Shown: positions 7,845-17,022 of the stretch, one piece after another | How positions within the stretch are numbered: position 1 is the stretch's first letter | How the letters are laid out: every line of letters begins with the position of its first letter | NCBI GenBank assembly: GCA_026393855.1 | Contig: JAPKZJ010000009.1 | Coordinates: 62,001 to 126,000, forward strand | Direction of reading: 5' to 3' | DNA from: Candidatus Aminicenantes bacterium | GTDB taxonomy: Bacteria > Acidobacteriota > Aminicenantia > Aminicenantales > UBA4085 | Length of the DNA: 64,000 nt | Notes under the pieces: model-generated | Databases searched by the model: none | Seen by the model: only the letters and a program-made list of their open reading frames with translations | What the model was told of the DNA's origin: nothing | Program-made: the position numbers and the translations under genes

Positions 7845-10019
7845 ATGAAGCGTTTTCTCATCGGCATGGTCGCGCTCGCCGTTCTCGGCGGGGCGGCCCT
7901 GATCGTCTTCACCGGCAGCGCGGCGGCCCAGCACACGCCTTGGCTGTACTGGACGCTGCTGCCCAAGGCCCAGATGGACCTGATCGTGGGCGAGGCGTCT
8001 GGCGAAGCCGCCCTGGCCACGATCCAGGACATCGCCGCCTACATGCGCGACCGTCAGCCCGAGGAATGGGCCGGCACGCTGTGGGAGTCCGAAGCCATGA
8101 TGATCCGGCTCAAGCGCTGGGGCTTCACCAACGCCGAGCTGATCAAGTACCCCGCCGGCGAGACCTGGGACGTCAGCCAGGGCTCGATCTGGGAGGTCAA
8201 GCCCGGCCTGCGCAAGATCGCGTCGATCGAGGACAACATCGTCCAGCTGGCCGCGGGCAGCGCCAACACCGACCTCACGGCCGATCTGGTCTGGGTCGGC
8301 CGAGGCACGCCGGCTGAGATCGAGGCGGCCAAGGTCGAGGGTAAGATCGTAGTCACCGAGGGCTCGATGGGCCAGGTCTACAACATCGCCTGCAACCAGA
8401 AGGGCGCCCTGGGCATCGTGGCCGTCACGCCGTCGCGCGGCAGCAGCGATCTGACCGAAATGGGCTGGGCCCAAGTCGGCGGCGGCATGCGCGGCGGCCA
8501 ACGGGGCGGCGCCGCCGCCCAGCCGGCCGCGACCCCTCCCCCTCCGCCGCCCGCGCCCAAGTTCGGGTTCCAATTGCCCGTCCGCGAGGGCGAAATTCTC
8601 AAGCAGCGTCTGGCCGCAAACGAGAAGATCAGCGTCAAGGTCAAAATCGTCGCCAAACAGGTCAAGTACAACATGGAAGTGGTGACCTGCGCTATTCCGG
8701 GCACCGATCCCAAGGCCGGCGAGATCATCTTCTCGGCCCACAGCTTTGAGGGCATCTCCAAGCAGGGCGCCAACGACAATACTTCGGGCTCCGCGGCCAT
8801 CCTGGAAGCGGCCCGCATCCTCAAGACCCTCATCGACGACGGCCGCCTGCCCGCGCCCAAGCGGACCATCCGCTGGGTCTGGGGCCCCGAGTTCGCCGGC
8901 ATCGGCAAGTGGGTCGGCGAGCACAAGGACCTGATGGCCAAGACCCTCTGCAACATCAACATGGACATGGTCGGGGAATGGCTGAGCAAGAACCAGTCGT
9001 TCTTCTGCTTGATGCGCACGACTTACGGCAACCCCCATTACATCAACGACGTCATGGAAAACATCTACCGCTACGTCGGAGAGGGCAACCGCGAGCGCAT
9101 CCAGAACCGCAGCACCGCCTTCAAGGTTCCGGTCCGCATTGTCGCCCCGTTCGGGGCCGACGAGCCGTTCTGGTACTCGATCGAGACCCACTACGGCGCC
9201 TCCGACCACGAAGTTTTCAACGACTGGGGCGTGGGCGTTCCCGGGATCATGATGATCGCCTGGCCCGACCGCTGGTATCACACGAGCGGCGACACGGCCG
9301 ACAAGTCCGACGCCACCCAGATGAAGCGGGCTTCGCTGATCGGCGCCGCGGGCGCCTACACGGTCGCCACGGCCGACGACGCCCAGGCCGTCAAGCTGGC
9401 CGGCGAGATCGGCAGCAACGCCGCCCGTCGCCTGGGCCACCAGATGGTGGTCGGGCTGGAAGCCTTGAACGCGGCCGACGCCGCCGGGCTGGCCGCGGCC
9501 TACAAATCCGCCCGGTCCTTCGTCGAAGCGGCCGTCCTCAACGAGAAGGACACTCTCGACTCCGTCATGGAGCTGGCGACGGACAAGACCGCCGTGGGAA
9601 GCTATGTCGGCAAGATGAAGGCCACGGTCGACTCCCTCGGCGCCGCCGAGCTGGCCGCCCTGCAGGCCCATATGGATGCGGCCGCCAAGCGGTTTGGGAC
9701 CGCCCCCGTCGTCCTGAAGCTCACGGATGAGGAAAAGAAGGCGGCCAAGATCGTGCCGCGGCCGACGGCCAAGGTCACGGCCGAAGGCTACACCGGCTAC
9801 AGGAAGTACATCGATCAGGTGCCGGCGACCGAGAAGGCCAAGTACGCCTATGCGTCCGAGCTGTCCAACCCGGCCGAGCTGCAGCTGCTGGTCAACGGCA
9901 AGCGCTCGGTCCTGGAAATCCGGACCCTTCTGGATGGCCAGGCCCAGCGCAAGTCCACTCTCAACGGGATCATGAACTACCTCATGATCCTCAAGCTGGC
10001 CGGGCTGGTCGAGTTCTAA
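7845..10019 (+). CDS. Secreted M28 family zinc peptidase
   Basis: A 724-residue exported peptidase, 30 bases downstream of the M24 gene and probably co-transcribed. Residues 1-28 are a signal peptide ending in SAAAQ. A PA-type insert lies around residues 130-210 (GKIVVTEG). The M28 core has the expected ligand pattern: H in FSAHSFEG, bridging D in GANDNTSG, E in GPEFAG, D in NINMDMVG, and the final H in WPDRWYHTSGDTADK. A low-complexity stretch rich in Q, A and P (near residues 215-240) separates subdomains, and a ~200-residue helical C-terminal region follows. GAGG precedes the ATG. It probably has aminopeptidase or carboxypeptidase activity on peptides outside the cytoplasm. Confidence 0.88.
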   Translation: MKRFLIGMVALAVLGGAALIVFTGSAAAQHTPWLYWTLLPKAQMDLIVGEASGEAALATIQDIAAYMRDRQPEEWAGTLWESEAMMIRLKRWGFTNAELIKYPAGETWDVSQGSIWEVKPGLRKIASIEDNIVQLAAGSANTDLTADLVWVGRGTPAEIEAAKVEGKIVVTEGSMGQVYNIACNQKGALGIVAVTPSRGSSDLTEMGWAQVGGGMRGGQRGGAAAQPAATPPPPPPAPKFGFQLPVREGEILKQRLAANEKISVKVKIVAKQVKYNMEVVTCAIPGTDPKAGEIIFSAHSFEGISKQGANDNTSGSAAILEAARILKTLIDDGRLPAPKRTIRWVWGPEFAGIGKWVGEHKDLMAKTLCNINMDMVGEWLSKNQSFFCLMRTTYGNPHYINDVMENIYRYVGEGNRERIQNRSTAFKVPVRIVAPFGADEPFWYSIETHYGASDHEVFNDWGVGVPGIMMIAWPDRWYHTSGDTADKSDATQMKRASLIGAAGAYTVATADDAQAVKLAGEIGSNAARRLGHQMVVGLEALNAADAAGLAAAYKSARSFVEAAVLNEKDTLDSVMELATDKTAVGSYVGKMKATVDSLGAAELAALQAHMDAAAKRFGTAPVVLKLTDEEKKAAKIVPRPTAKVTAEGYTGYRKYIDQVPATEKAKYAYASELSNPAELQLLVNGKRSVLEIRTLLDGQAQRKSTLNGIMNYLMILKLAGLVEF

Positions 10020-10044
10020 GCCGCCGCCCGTTTTAGACCAACCA

Positions 10045-10093
10045 GGGGCGTCTCCCTTCTCCCGAGCAGGGGAGGGGAGACGCCCCTTTTTTT
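10045..10093 (+). terminator. Strong intrinsic terminator after the M28 gene
   Basis: A perfect 12-bp stem (GGGGCGTCTCCC at 10045-10056 with its complement at 10075-10086) is followed by seven T (10087-10093). It closes the M24-M28 transcript. Confidence 0.9.
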
Positions 10094-10124
10094 GTAACAA
10101 ATATTAATGGGGAAACACCAGCTC

Positions 10125-10442
10125 TCAGGCCGGAGCGTTCGGACGGAGCTCTCCCCGAGCCCAAGGCTTGATCTTGGCTAGTGTCTTGGCCAGCACATCC
10201 TTGGCCCTGGCCGCATCGAAGTCCAGTTGCAGTCCGATCCAGAATCCGTCCGACATACCAAAAAACTGCGATAAACGAAGGCCCGTATCGGTCGTGATGG
10301 CGCGCTTGCCGGCTACGATCTCGCCGATGCGCCGCTGCGGCACGCCGATTTCCTTGGCCAGCCGGTATTGGGTGATGCCCAGCGGCTTCAAGAATTCTTC
10401 AATCAGGATTTCGCCGGGATGAGGGTACGGGACTTTGCGCAT
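10125..10442 (-). CDS. higA: HigA-type antitoxin (XRE helix-turn-helix)
   Basis: A 105-residue antitoxin of the HigA/VapI group. The N-terminal HPGEILIEEFLKPLGI is typical, and the helix-turn-helix is YRLAKEIGVPQRRIGEIVAGKRAI (about residues 27-50). The C-terminal half binds the toxin. The gene follows higB after 13 bases, the toxin-first order characteristic of higBA rather than most other toxin-antitoxin systems. HigA neutralises HigB and represses the shared promoter. Confidence 0.93.
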   Translation of the reverse strand: MRKVPYPHPGEILIEEFLKPLGITQYRLAKEIGVPQRRIGEIVAGKRAITTDTGLRLSQFFGMSDGFWIGLQLDFDAARAKDVLAKTLAKIKPWARGELRPNAPA

Positions 10443-10455
10443 GATGTTGTCTCCA

Positions 10456-10737
10456 TTAGTGGTAATCCACGATCTCGACGTCCTTCGGACCTCCAGCCAT
10501 CCATACGAAGCACAGGCGGAATTGGTCGTTAATCCGAATGCTGTGCTGCCCGGCCCGGCTGCCCTTCAAGGCTTCCAAGGCGTTACCCGGCGGCACCCGG
10601 AGATCATCGAGTCTGCCGGCTCGATTCAGCATGGCTAGCTTCCGCATGGCCACCCGCTCGATGTTCACGAACCGCCGGATGCGTTTGCCTTCGAAGAGTC
10701 TTTGCGTATCGCCGCAGCTGAACGACTGGATCGGCAT
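10456..10737 (-). CDS. higB: HigB-type toxin (RelE superfamily mRNA interferase)
   Basis: A 93-residue RelE-fold toxin of the plasmid-maintenance killer type. Conserved features are the N-terminal FSCGDTQRLFEGKRIRRF, the central LNRAGRLDDLRVPPGNALEALKG, and the C-terminal IRINDQFRLCFVW with basic catalytic residues. Such proteins cut mRNA on the ribosome. The ATG lies six bases after a -10 box, so the message appears to begin with the start codon. No ribosome-binding site is visible. Confidence 0.93.
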   Translation of the reverse strand: MPIQSFSCGDTQRLFEGKRIRRFVNIERVAMRKLAMLNRAGRLDDLRVPPGNALEALKGSRAGQHSIRINDQFRLCFVWMAGGPKDVEIVDYH

Positions 10738-10743
10738 GTGGGA

Positions 10744-10772
10744 ATAGTAGCGCGACGCGTTAGTATTGTCAA
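10744..10772 (-). promoter_or_regulatory. Consensus-like promoter for higBA
   Basis: TTGACA (10767-10772), 17 bases, TACTAT (10744-10749) on the minus strand. The predicted start of transcription coincides with the A of the higB ATG at 10737. Confidence 0.75.
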
Positions 10773-10812
10773 CAGTCCGTATCTGGCTTCCAAGAAGACC
10801 CTAAAAAATCGA

Positions 10813-10838
10813 GGAGAACCTCGGATTAATAGTTCTCC
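10813..10838. promoter_or_regulatory. Inverted repeat, candidate operator of the XRE regulator
   Basis: GGAGAAC (10813-10819) and GTTCTCC (10832-10838) are perfect inverted arms with a 12-base spacer, ending seven bases before the start of the XRE gene. A regulator bound here would block its own translation-start region or promoter. Confidence 0.45.
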
Positions 10839-10845
10839 ACGGTGG

Positions 10846-11241
10846 ATGATGCTGGCAGTAATAAAAAAACCTCGTGTGGAGCTGTCGATCCAGGGCGAGA
10901 AAGCCGCGGAAATCGTGAACTGGCTGCGGAAGAAATACGAGATTTCCGTCTTGGCTTCCGACGATGAAGAGGCGCTTGCCCCCATCGAATCGACCGAGTT
11001 CTGGAAGGAAATGGAGAAGAACCGGGTCGGCAACCTCCTGGCCGGAGCCCGTTTGAAAGCCGGTCTGACCCAGGGCGAATTGGCCGGCAAGCTCGAAATC
11101 CGACAGAATATGGTCAGCGATTATGAGAGAGGCAAGCGGTCGCTCTCGGCGGCCATGGCTAAGCGGTTCGGATCCACTCTCCAAATCCGTGAGGAGCAAT
11201 TGGCTTATGGGCCGGCCAAGGCCGTGAAGAGCAAAGGCTAG
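10846..11241 (+). CDS. XRE family transcriptional regulator
   Basis: A 131-residue protein. The C-terminal half contains a helix-turn-helix (AGARLKAGLTQGELAGKLEI, then MVSDYERGKRSLS). The N-terminal half (VELSIQGEKAAEIVNWLRKKYEI) could be a small alpha/beta domain. The start is one of two adjacent ATG codons at 10846 and 10849; upstream codons contain no usable start. It is divergent from higBA and preceded by a perfect inverted repeat, so autoregulation is likely. It may be the lone antitoxin of another module or a third component of this locus; no toxin partner sits beside it. Confidence 0.75.
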   Translation: MMLAVIKKPRVELSIQGEKAAEIVNWLRKKYEISVLASDDEEALAPIESTEFWKEMEKNRVGNLLAGARLKAGLTQGELAGKLEIRQNMVSDYERGKRSLSAAMAKRFGSTLQIREEQLAYGPAKAVKSKG

Positions 11242-11264
11242 ACGGCCTTCGCCCGATCTGGTAT

Positions 11265-11270
11265 TATAAT
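11265..11270 (+). promoter_or_regulatory. -10 box upstream of the decarboxylase gene
   Basis: A perfect TATAAT with a poor -35 region, about 80 bases before the start codon at 11352. Confidence 0.35.
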
Positions 11271-11351
11271 CAACGGTTTTCAGCCCCGGCGGGCCGCGGC
11301 TGGCCTGGAATGGGGACTATCCCCGAAACCCGCCCATAAGGATTCACGACC

Positions 11352-13328
11352 ATGTCCGCCCAACCCTGCCCCTGTCCCTCGGATCGCCCGTCCGCTTACC
11401 GCGTCCTGGTGATGACGCCCAAACCGAAGGATCTTAAGGGTGAGCTGCGGGAGCTCCGAAGCCGCGGCTTCAAAGCCGTCGGTGTCGGCACCTGGGAAGA
11501 GGCCGAGACCGAGCTGCGGCGGGACGGCGGCATTCACGCCGTGTTGACCGAGTGGCGGCTGCCGCTGGCCCGGAAATCGGCCGAACTCGTCGAGGGCGTG
11601 GATCTGTTCAAACGGATTCTGGCCCTACGCTTCGAGGTCAATATTTTTCTTTTCACCGCTGAGCGGGACTGCACCCTGTTCAGTGCCGGGGGCTACACCA
11701 ACAGCTATTTCTACAAGCCCGACCAGGACTACGACGACATCGCCAAGAAAATCCAAGCCGAGATCATCAGCTCCAAGGACCGGGCGCCCTTTTTCGATAA
11801 GCTGCGCGAGTACGCCCTACAGGCCCGCGACGCCTGGCATACTCCCGGCCACTCGGGCGGGGATTCCGTCAAAAACAGCCTATCGGCCGGCGAGTTCTAT
11901 AGATTTTTCGGCCCTCATCTCTTTCAATCCGACCTTTCGGTCTCCGTCCCCGAGCTGGACTCCTTGCTCGACCCCAAGGGCGTCATCAAGGAAGCCCAGG
12001 ACCTGGCCGCCCGGGCCTTCAACGCCCGCTATACCTACTTCTCCACCAACGGCACGAGCACGGCCAATAAAGTTTTGATCCAGACCTTGCTTAAGCCGGG
12101 CGAGGCCATTCTGCTCGACCGCAACTGCCACAAGAGCGTCCACTACGGGGTCGTCATCGCCGGGGCCGAGCCCATCTATCTGAAGCCGAGCATCAATAAC
12201 AAGTACGGCATCTTCGGGCCCGTCCCCAAGGCGGCCATCATCCGGGCCATGGACCAGGCGCTGGCGGCGGGCAAAAAGGTCAAGGCCCTGATCCTGACCA
12301 ACTGCACTTACGACGGACTGATGTACGACATCAAGGCCGTCGTCGAGGAAGCCCACCGGCGCGGCATCAAGGTCATCGTGGACGAAGCCTGGTTCGGCTA
12401 CGCCGGCTTCCACCCGGCCTTCTACCCCTCGGCCATGGCCGCCGGCGCGGACTACGCCACCCAGAGCACCCACAAGACCATGAGCGCTTTCAGCCAAGCC
12501 TCCATGATCCATGTCCAGGACCCCGACTTCGAGCGGATCGAGGGCTTCTTCCGCGAGAACTTCAACATGCACGCCAGCACCAGCCCCCAGTACCCGATGA
12601 TCGCCAGCCTGGACGTGGCCCGGCGGCAGATGGCCATGGAAGGCTTCGGCATGTTGCAGCGGATTCTCGATCTTTCCGACTCGCTGCGCCGCTCGATCAA
12701 CAGCCTGGAGAAGTTCCGGATCCTCGGCTTGGAAGACCTCGTTGCCGACGAGGTCCGCGGCGACAACATCCGCCTGGACCGGACCAAGCTGACGATCGAC
12801 GTCTCCGGGTCGGGCTACGACTCGCATGAGATCGAGCACATCCTCCTGAACAAGCATAATATCCAGATCGAGAAGAGTACCTTTAACACCCTGACCGTGC
12901 TGATCACGATCGGGGCCACGACCAGCAAGCTCAACCGTCTGTTTATCGCCCTGGAGAACATCGAGCGGCTGAGCGGCAGCCGGCGCGAGGCCGACAGCGT
13001 CAAGGCCCTGCGCGAGTTTCGGCTCGAGCTCTCGCCGATCAAGTATCGGCCGCGCTTCGCCTTCTACTGCGACGGCGAGAAGATCCCCCTGCGCGACGCC
13101 GCGGGACGGGTGGCCACTGCGATGGTCGTGCCTTACCCGCCGGGCATCCCGCTGCTTGTCCCCGGCCAGCTCGTCAGCCGCGAGATCGTCGACGCGTTGA
13201 TGGCCTACCGCGATTACGGCGTCGAGATCCACGGCCTGCATGACGGTCTGTTGAGCGTCATCACCGCGGATGAAGAACGCGAGCTGTCGGGCCAAGGCCA
13301 CAAGATAAGCGACAACTGCTTCGCGTGA
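11352..13328 (+). CDS. Orn/Lys/Arg-type PLP-dependent decarboxylase
   Basis: A 658-residue fold type I PLP enzyme. Residues ~15-140 are the response-regulator-like N-terminal wing domain of the family (YRVLVMTPKPKDLKGELREL). The large domain has WHTPGHSGG, the substrate/PLP region TNGTSTANK, the catalytic H in DRNCHKSVHYG, the PLP aspartate in VDEAWFGY and the Schiff-base lysine K375 in STHKTMSAFSQASMIH. The C-terminal domain is also present. It should release CO2 from ornithine, lysine or arginine and consume a proton. The stop is four bases before the NhaC-type antiporter, so the two form an operon. Substrate choice cannot be decided from motifs. Confidence 0.9.
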   Translation: MSAQPCPCPSDRPSAYRVLVMTPKPKDLKGELRELRSRGFKAVGVGTWEEAETELRRDGGIHAVLTEWRLPLARKSAELVEGVDLFKRILALRFEVNIFLFTAERDCTLFSAGGYTNSYFYKPDQDYDDIAKKIQAEIISSKDRAPFFDKLREYALQARDAWHTPGHSGGDSVKNSLSAGEFYRFFGPHLFQSDLSVSVPELDSLLDPKGVIKEAQDLAARAFNARYTYFSTNGTSTANKVLIQTLLKPGEAILLDRNCHKSVHYGVVIAGAEPIYLKPSINNKYGIFGPVPKAAIIRAMDQALAAGKKVKALILTNCTYDGLMYDIKAVVEEAHRRGIKVIVDEAWFGYAGFHPAFYPSAMAAGADYATQSTHKTMSAFSQASMIHVQDPDFERIEGFFRENFNMHASTSPQYPMIASLDVARRQMAMEGFGMLQRILDLSDSLRRSINSLEKFRILGLEDLVADEVRGDNIRLDRTKLTIDVSGSGYDSHEIEHILLNKHNIQIEKSTFNTLTVLITIGATTSKLNRLFIALENIERLSGSRREADSVKALREFRLELSPIKYRPRFAFYCDGEKIPLRDAAGRVATAMVVPYPPGIPLLVPGQLVSREIVDALMAYRDYGVEIHGLHDGLLSVITADEERELSGQGHKISDNCFA

Positions 13329-13332
13329 TGCC

Positions 13333-14817
13333 ATGACCGATCCCGGCTTGCTCGTTCTCCTCCCGGCCCTGGTCACTATTCTGGCCGCGGTCTTCATCCG
13401 CCGGCTGACCCTGGCCCTGACCCTGGGCATTCTGGTGGGAGCCCTGATCTTGGGCCAAGCTCACATTGGGCCCAGCGCCGGGTTTTTTTGGAGTTCCCTC
13501 AAAGCCGGGCTCGTGGACGTGGACAAGCTCAAGATCGTCATCTTCCTGCTCCTCGTCGGCGGCCTGCTGGAGATGATCGGCGCCAGCGGCGCCTACGCCG
13601 CGCTGGCCCACCGCCTGTCGCGGCGCCTGGACACGCCCCGCAAGGGGCGGATGGCCGCCTGGGGGCTTTCGGCCGGGCTCTTTTTCGACGATTACGCCAA
13701 TGTCCTGATCAGCGGCTCGGCCATGCGGCCGATCTTGGACCGTCTCCGGGTCAGCCCTGCGCTGCTGGCCTATATTGTGGATGTCGTCGCCATCCTGGCC
13801 AGCTCGGCGCTTCTTTCGACCTGGTCAGCCTTCGAAAGCTCGGAATTGGCCCGCGCCGCGATCTCGGTCGGGCGCGAAGCGCCGGCAACAATACTCTTCC
13901 TGAAAGCCTTGCCGTATCATCTCTACACCTTCCTGGCCGTTGGGCTGACCCTGATCGTGGCCTGGACCGGGCGCTGGTTCGGCGGCCGGCTGGACAAGCG
14001 GTCTTTCCCGGCTCGCCCGGACGAGGACGTCGAGGGCGAAGGGGCCCGCGCCCGTCACGCCGTGGTGCCGCTTGTCGTCCTGGTCGGTGGGGCGCTGTCG
14101 AGCCTGATCGGGACGGGAATGTTCTTTGCCCGGCGGGCGGGAGAGCCCCTGACTTTGGAGGCGATCCTGCGGCATGCCTATCCGATCGAGGGGCTGATCG
14201 CGGCGACACTGGCCGCCCTCGTCGTCGGCGCGGCTTTCCTATGGCGGGACGGCGTGCTGTCCCATCTCCACATTCGCAAGAGCTTCCACCGGGGCATGAT
14301 GGCCATGATCGAAGTCTCCCTCATCATGCTCCTGGCCACGTCTCTCTCCCGCCAGGCAGTGGATTTGGGAACGGGGATGTTTTTAGCCGGAAAAATCGGG
14401 CCGTGGCTCGCTCCGGCAGTCCTGCCGGCGCTCGCTTTCCTACTGGCCGCCTTGATCACGGTGGCGACGGGATTTTCCTGGGGCGCCATGAGCCTCGTGC
14501 TCCCGGTCGCCTTCAGCCTGGGCCAAGCCCAGCCCGGCCTGATCCCGATCCTGTCCGGTGCCGTCATCACCGGCGCCGTGGCGGGTGAGCATCTCATCCC
14601 GTACTCCGAAAAGGCCGTCATGACCGGGATCGCCTGCTCCATTCCACCGCTCTATCACATTAAAACCATGCTGCCCCAGAGCCTGGCCGGGCTGTCGGCG
14701 GCTGCGCTCGGTTTCCTCCTGCTCGGGCTCGGCTATGGATTGGCCGCTTCACTGGCCGTCCCGGCGCTGGTCCTGCTGGCCGCGCATCTTCTCCTGGCCC
14801 GGCCGTCGAGGGTTTGA
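13333..14817 (+). CDS. NhaC family Na+/H+ antiporter-like transporter
   Basis: A 494-residue polytopic membrane protein with about 11-12 hydrophobic helices. Family landmarks include a conserved acidic stretch [18 protein letters not shown] near residue 118 and [15 protein letters not shown] in the second half. The NhaC superfamily includes sodium/proton antiporters and MleN-like malate/lactate exchangers, so exchange of the decarboxylase substrate and product is possible. Tight coupling to the decarboxylase (four-base gap) supports a shared role in pH or sodium homeostasis or in amino acid/amine exchange. Confidence 0.88.
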   Translation: MTDPGLLVLLPALVTILAAVFIRRLTLALTLGILVGALILGQAHIGPSAGFFWSSLKAGLVDVDKLKIVIFLLLVGGLLEMIGASGAYAALAHRLSRRLDTPRKGRMAAWGLSAGLFFDDYANVLISGSAMRPILDRLRVSPALLAYIVDVVAILASSALLSTWSAFESSELARAAISVGREAPATILFLKALPYHLYTFLAVGLTLIVAWTGRWFGGRLDKRSFPARPDEDVEGEGARARHAVVPLVVLVGGALSSLIGTGMFFARRAGEPLTLEAILRHAYPIEGLIAATLAALVVGAAFLWRDGVLSHLHIRKSFHRGMMAMIEVSLIMLLATSLSRQAVDLGTGMFLAGKIGPWLAPAVLPALAFLLAALITVATGFSWGAMSLVLPVAFSLGQAQPGLIPILSGAVITGAVAGEHLIPYSEKAVMTGIACSIPPLYHIKTMLPQSLAGLSAAALGFLLLGLGYGLAASLAVPALVLLAAHLLLARPSRV

Positions 14818-14854
14818 CCGAGGCTCCCATTTCTGCCATCATACTGCGCCCTTC

Positions 14855-16645
14855 ATGAACAACATCCGCAACTTCTCCATCATCGCCCACATCGACCACG
14901 GCAAGTCAACCCTGGCCGACCGGTTCCTGGAAATGACCGGAGCCGTCTCTTCGCGCGACATGCGGGCCCAGACCCTCGATACCATGGACCTCGAGCGCGA
15001 GCGCGGCATCACCATCAAGGCCCAGACGGCCCGCCTGCGTTATGTCGCCAAGGACGGCAACGAGTACGCACTCAACCTGATCGACACCCCCGGCCACGTC
15101 GACTTCTCTTATGAAGTCTCCCGCAGCATGAAAGCGTGCGAGGGCGCCCTGCTGGTCATCGATGCCTCGCAGGGGGTGGAGGCCCAGACCCTGGCCAATT
15201 CCTACCTGGCCATGCAGAACAACCTAACCCTGATCCCGGTCATCAACAAGATCGACCTGCCCTCCGCCGACGTCGAGGCGGCCCTGGAACAGCTCGAGCA
15301 CATCGTCGGGCTGGACCGGGATGAGGCCCTGATGACCAGCGCCAAGACCGGCCTCAACGTGATCGACGTCCTGGAGGCCGTGGTCGAGCGCGTCCCGCCG
15401 CCGCAAGGCGATCCGGAGGCGCCCCTCAAGGCTCTGCTTTTCGATTCCTGGTACGACACGTTCCGTGGCGTCATCGTTCTCATCCGCGTCTTCGACGGCG
15501 AGATCCGGGTTGGCGACGCGATCACGCTGATGGGCATCGGGGCCGACTACGAGGTCGAGGAGCTGGGCTACCTGACGCCCAAGCCGGTCAAGCAGGACCG
15601 CCTCGGGGCCGGCGAGGTCGGCTATCTCATCGCCGGCATCAAGACCTTAAGCCACGCTCGGATCGGCGATACCGTGACCCTTCGCCACCAGCCGACGGCC
15701 GCACCGTTTCCCGGGTTCAAGGAAGCCAAGCCGATGGTCTTCTGCGGCCTCTTTCCGGCCGGGGACACCCGAATCGAGGAGCTGCGCGACGCGATGGAGA
15801 AGCTGCGGCTCAACGACGCCTCCTTCTATTATGAGCCCGAAGCGTCGCTGGCCCTCGGCCAGGGCTTCCGTTGCGGCTTCCTGGGCCTGCTCCATCGCGA
15901 GATCATCCAGGAGCGCCTGGAGCGCGAGTTCGGCCTGACCCTGCTGACGACCGCGCCCAGCGTCGGCTACCGGGTGAAAACGAAATCGGGCCAGATGAAG
16001 GAAGTCCGCATACCCTCGGAGCTGCCGCCGCCGCAGGAGATCGAGTCCATCGAGGAGCCGATCATCGAGGCCATGATCCTGACGCCCGATCGATACATCG
16101 GCGCCATTCTGGCCCTTTTGGAAGGCCGCCGCGGCGAGCAGAAGAAGATGGAGTACATCAGCCCCCAGCGCGTGCTTCTCCAATACTTTCTGCCGCTCAA
16201 CGAGGTCGTCTTCGACTTCTTCAACCAGCTTAAGAGCTGCTCCCAGGGCTACGCCTCGCTCGATTACGAGCTGTCCGGCTACCGGGCCGGCCCACTCGTG
16301 AAGCTCGACATCCTGATCAACCGGGAGCAGGTCGACGAGCTCTCGGTCATCGTCCACACCGACAAGGCTTACACCTTCGGCCGGGCCCTGGTCGAACGGA
16401 TGCGCAAGGCTATTCCGCGCCAGCAATATGAGGTGGCCCTGCAGGCGGCGCTGGGCAGCCGGATCATCGCCCGCGAGACCGTCAAGCCGTTCCGTAAGGA
16501 CGTCCTGGCCAAGCTCTACGGCGGGGACTACACCCGCAAGATGAAGTTGTTGGAGAAGCAGAAGGCGGGCAAGAAGCGGATGCGGACCGTCGGCCGGGTC
16601 GAAATCCCGCAGGAAGCCTTCCTGGCCATTCTTGAAGTGAAGTAA
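14855..16645 (+). CDS. lepA: Elongation factor 4 (LepA), ribosome back-translocating GTPase
   Basis: A 596-residue translational GTPase of the usual length. G1 is [14 protein letters not shown]2 has [10 protein letters not shown]3 DTPGHVDF, G4 NKIDL and G5 TSAKTG. Domains II, III and V follow, with the LepA-specific C-terminal region ending in [16 protein letters not shown]. The start at 14855 gives [10 protein letters not shown], the family N-terminus. The frame is open for 40 codons upstream inside the antiporter gene, but those are not conserved. No Shine-Dalgarno sequence precedes the ATG; a CATACT box ends ten bases before it, so the message may be almost leaderless. Confidence 0.97.
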   Translation: MNNIRNFSIIAHIDHGKSTLADRFLEMTGAVSSRDMRAQTLDTMDLERERGITIKAQTARLRYVAKDGNEYALNLIDTPGHVDFSYEVSRSMKACEGALLVIDASQGVEAQTLANSYLAMQNNLTLIPVINKIDLPSADVEAALEQLEHIVGLDRDEALMTSAKTGLNVIDVLEAVVERVPPPQGDPEAPLKALLFDSWYDTFRGVIVLIRVFDGEIRVGDAITLMGIGADYEVEELGYLTPKPVKQDRLGAGEVGYLIAGIKTLSHARIGDTVTLRHQPTAAPFPGFKEAKPMVFCGLFPAGDTRIEELRDAMEKLRLNDASFYYEPEASLALGQGFRCGFLGLLHREIIQERLEREFGLTLLTTAPSVGYRVKTKSGQMKEVRIPSELPPPQEIESIEEPIIEAMILTPDRYIGAILALLEGRRGEQKKMEYISPQRVLLQYFLPLNEVVFDFFNQLKSCSQGYASLDYELSGYRAGPLVKLDILINREQVDELSVIVHTDKAYTFGRALVERMRKAIPRQQYEVALQAALGSRIIARETVKPFRKDVLAKLYGGDYTRKMKLLEKQKAGKKRMRTVGRVEIPQEAFLAILEVK

Positions 16646-16659
16646 GAAAAGAGGGGCTC

Positions 16660-16791
16660 GGGCAATGGGGGGCCAAAAACGCTCGCTCCCCCGGCGAGGG
16701 AGCTCGCTCCGGCCGGCTCGGTCGCTCCCGTCCCCTGCGGGGCCGGTCCGTGCCCGCTTCCTCGCCGATGGTTTTGGCCCCCCAATTGCCC
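16660..16791. repeat. 132-bp element with 19-20-bp terminal inverted repeats after lepA
   Basis: The left arm GGGCAATGGGGGGCCAAAA (16660-16678) pairs with the right arm TTTTGGCCCCCCAATTGCCC (16772-16791), differing by one inserted T. The 93-bp interior is rich in CTCGCTCC-like sub-repeats and has no convincing gene. It may be a MITE-like element or a large 3' hairpin of the lepA message. The rest of the gap (16792-16987) shows only an A/T-richer leader region and no gene. Confidence 0.65.
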
Positions 16792-16987
16792 TCACTCCAA
16801 TGCTCAAATTGCTTCTCTTTGAAGCAGAAGACAACTGAAAATCCAGAGAGGACTGATTAGGCCTCATCGGGCTGTAAACGGAGCGGGTTTGGGCGGGCAT
16901 ACCCCTCGCCTCTAACCAAAAACCCGACTTAACTTTTAAAGAAGCCAGAATGCTTTTTACGGGCTGGGACGACGCGGTCGAGTTCCG

Positions 16988-16993
16988 TATAAT
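16988..16993 (+). promoter_or_regulatory. -10 box upstream of mtnA
   Basis: A perfect TATAAT 29 bases before the mtnA start codon; no clear -35 box. GGAG follows as ribosome-binding site. Confidence 0.4.
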
Positions 16994-17022
16994 AAGGCAC
17001 AGGAAAAGAACGGAGAACGCTC

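Noticed and set aside
16528-16785. Minus-strand frame across the end of lepA and the inverted repeat
   Set aside because: Low-complexity composition, antisense to lepA, and it spans the repeat arms; no start signal.
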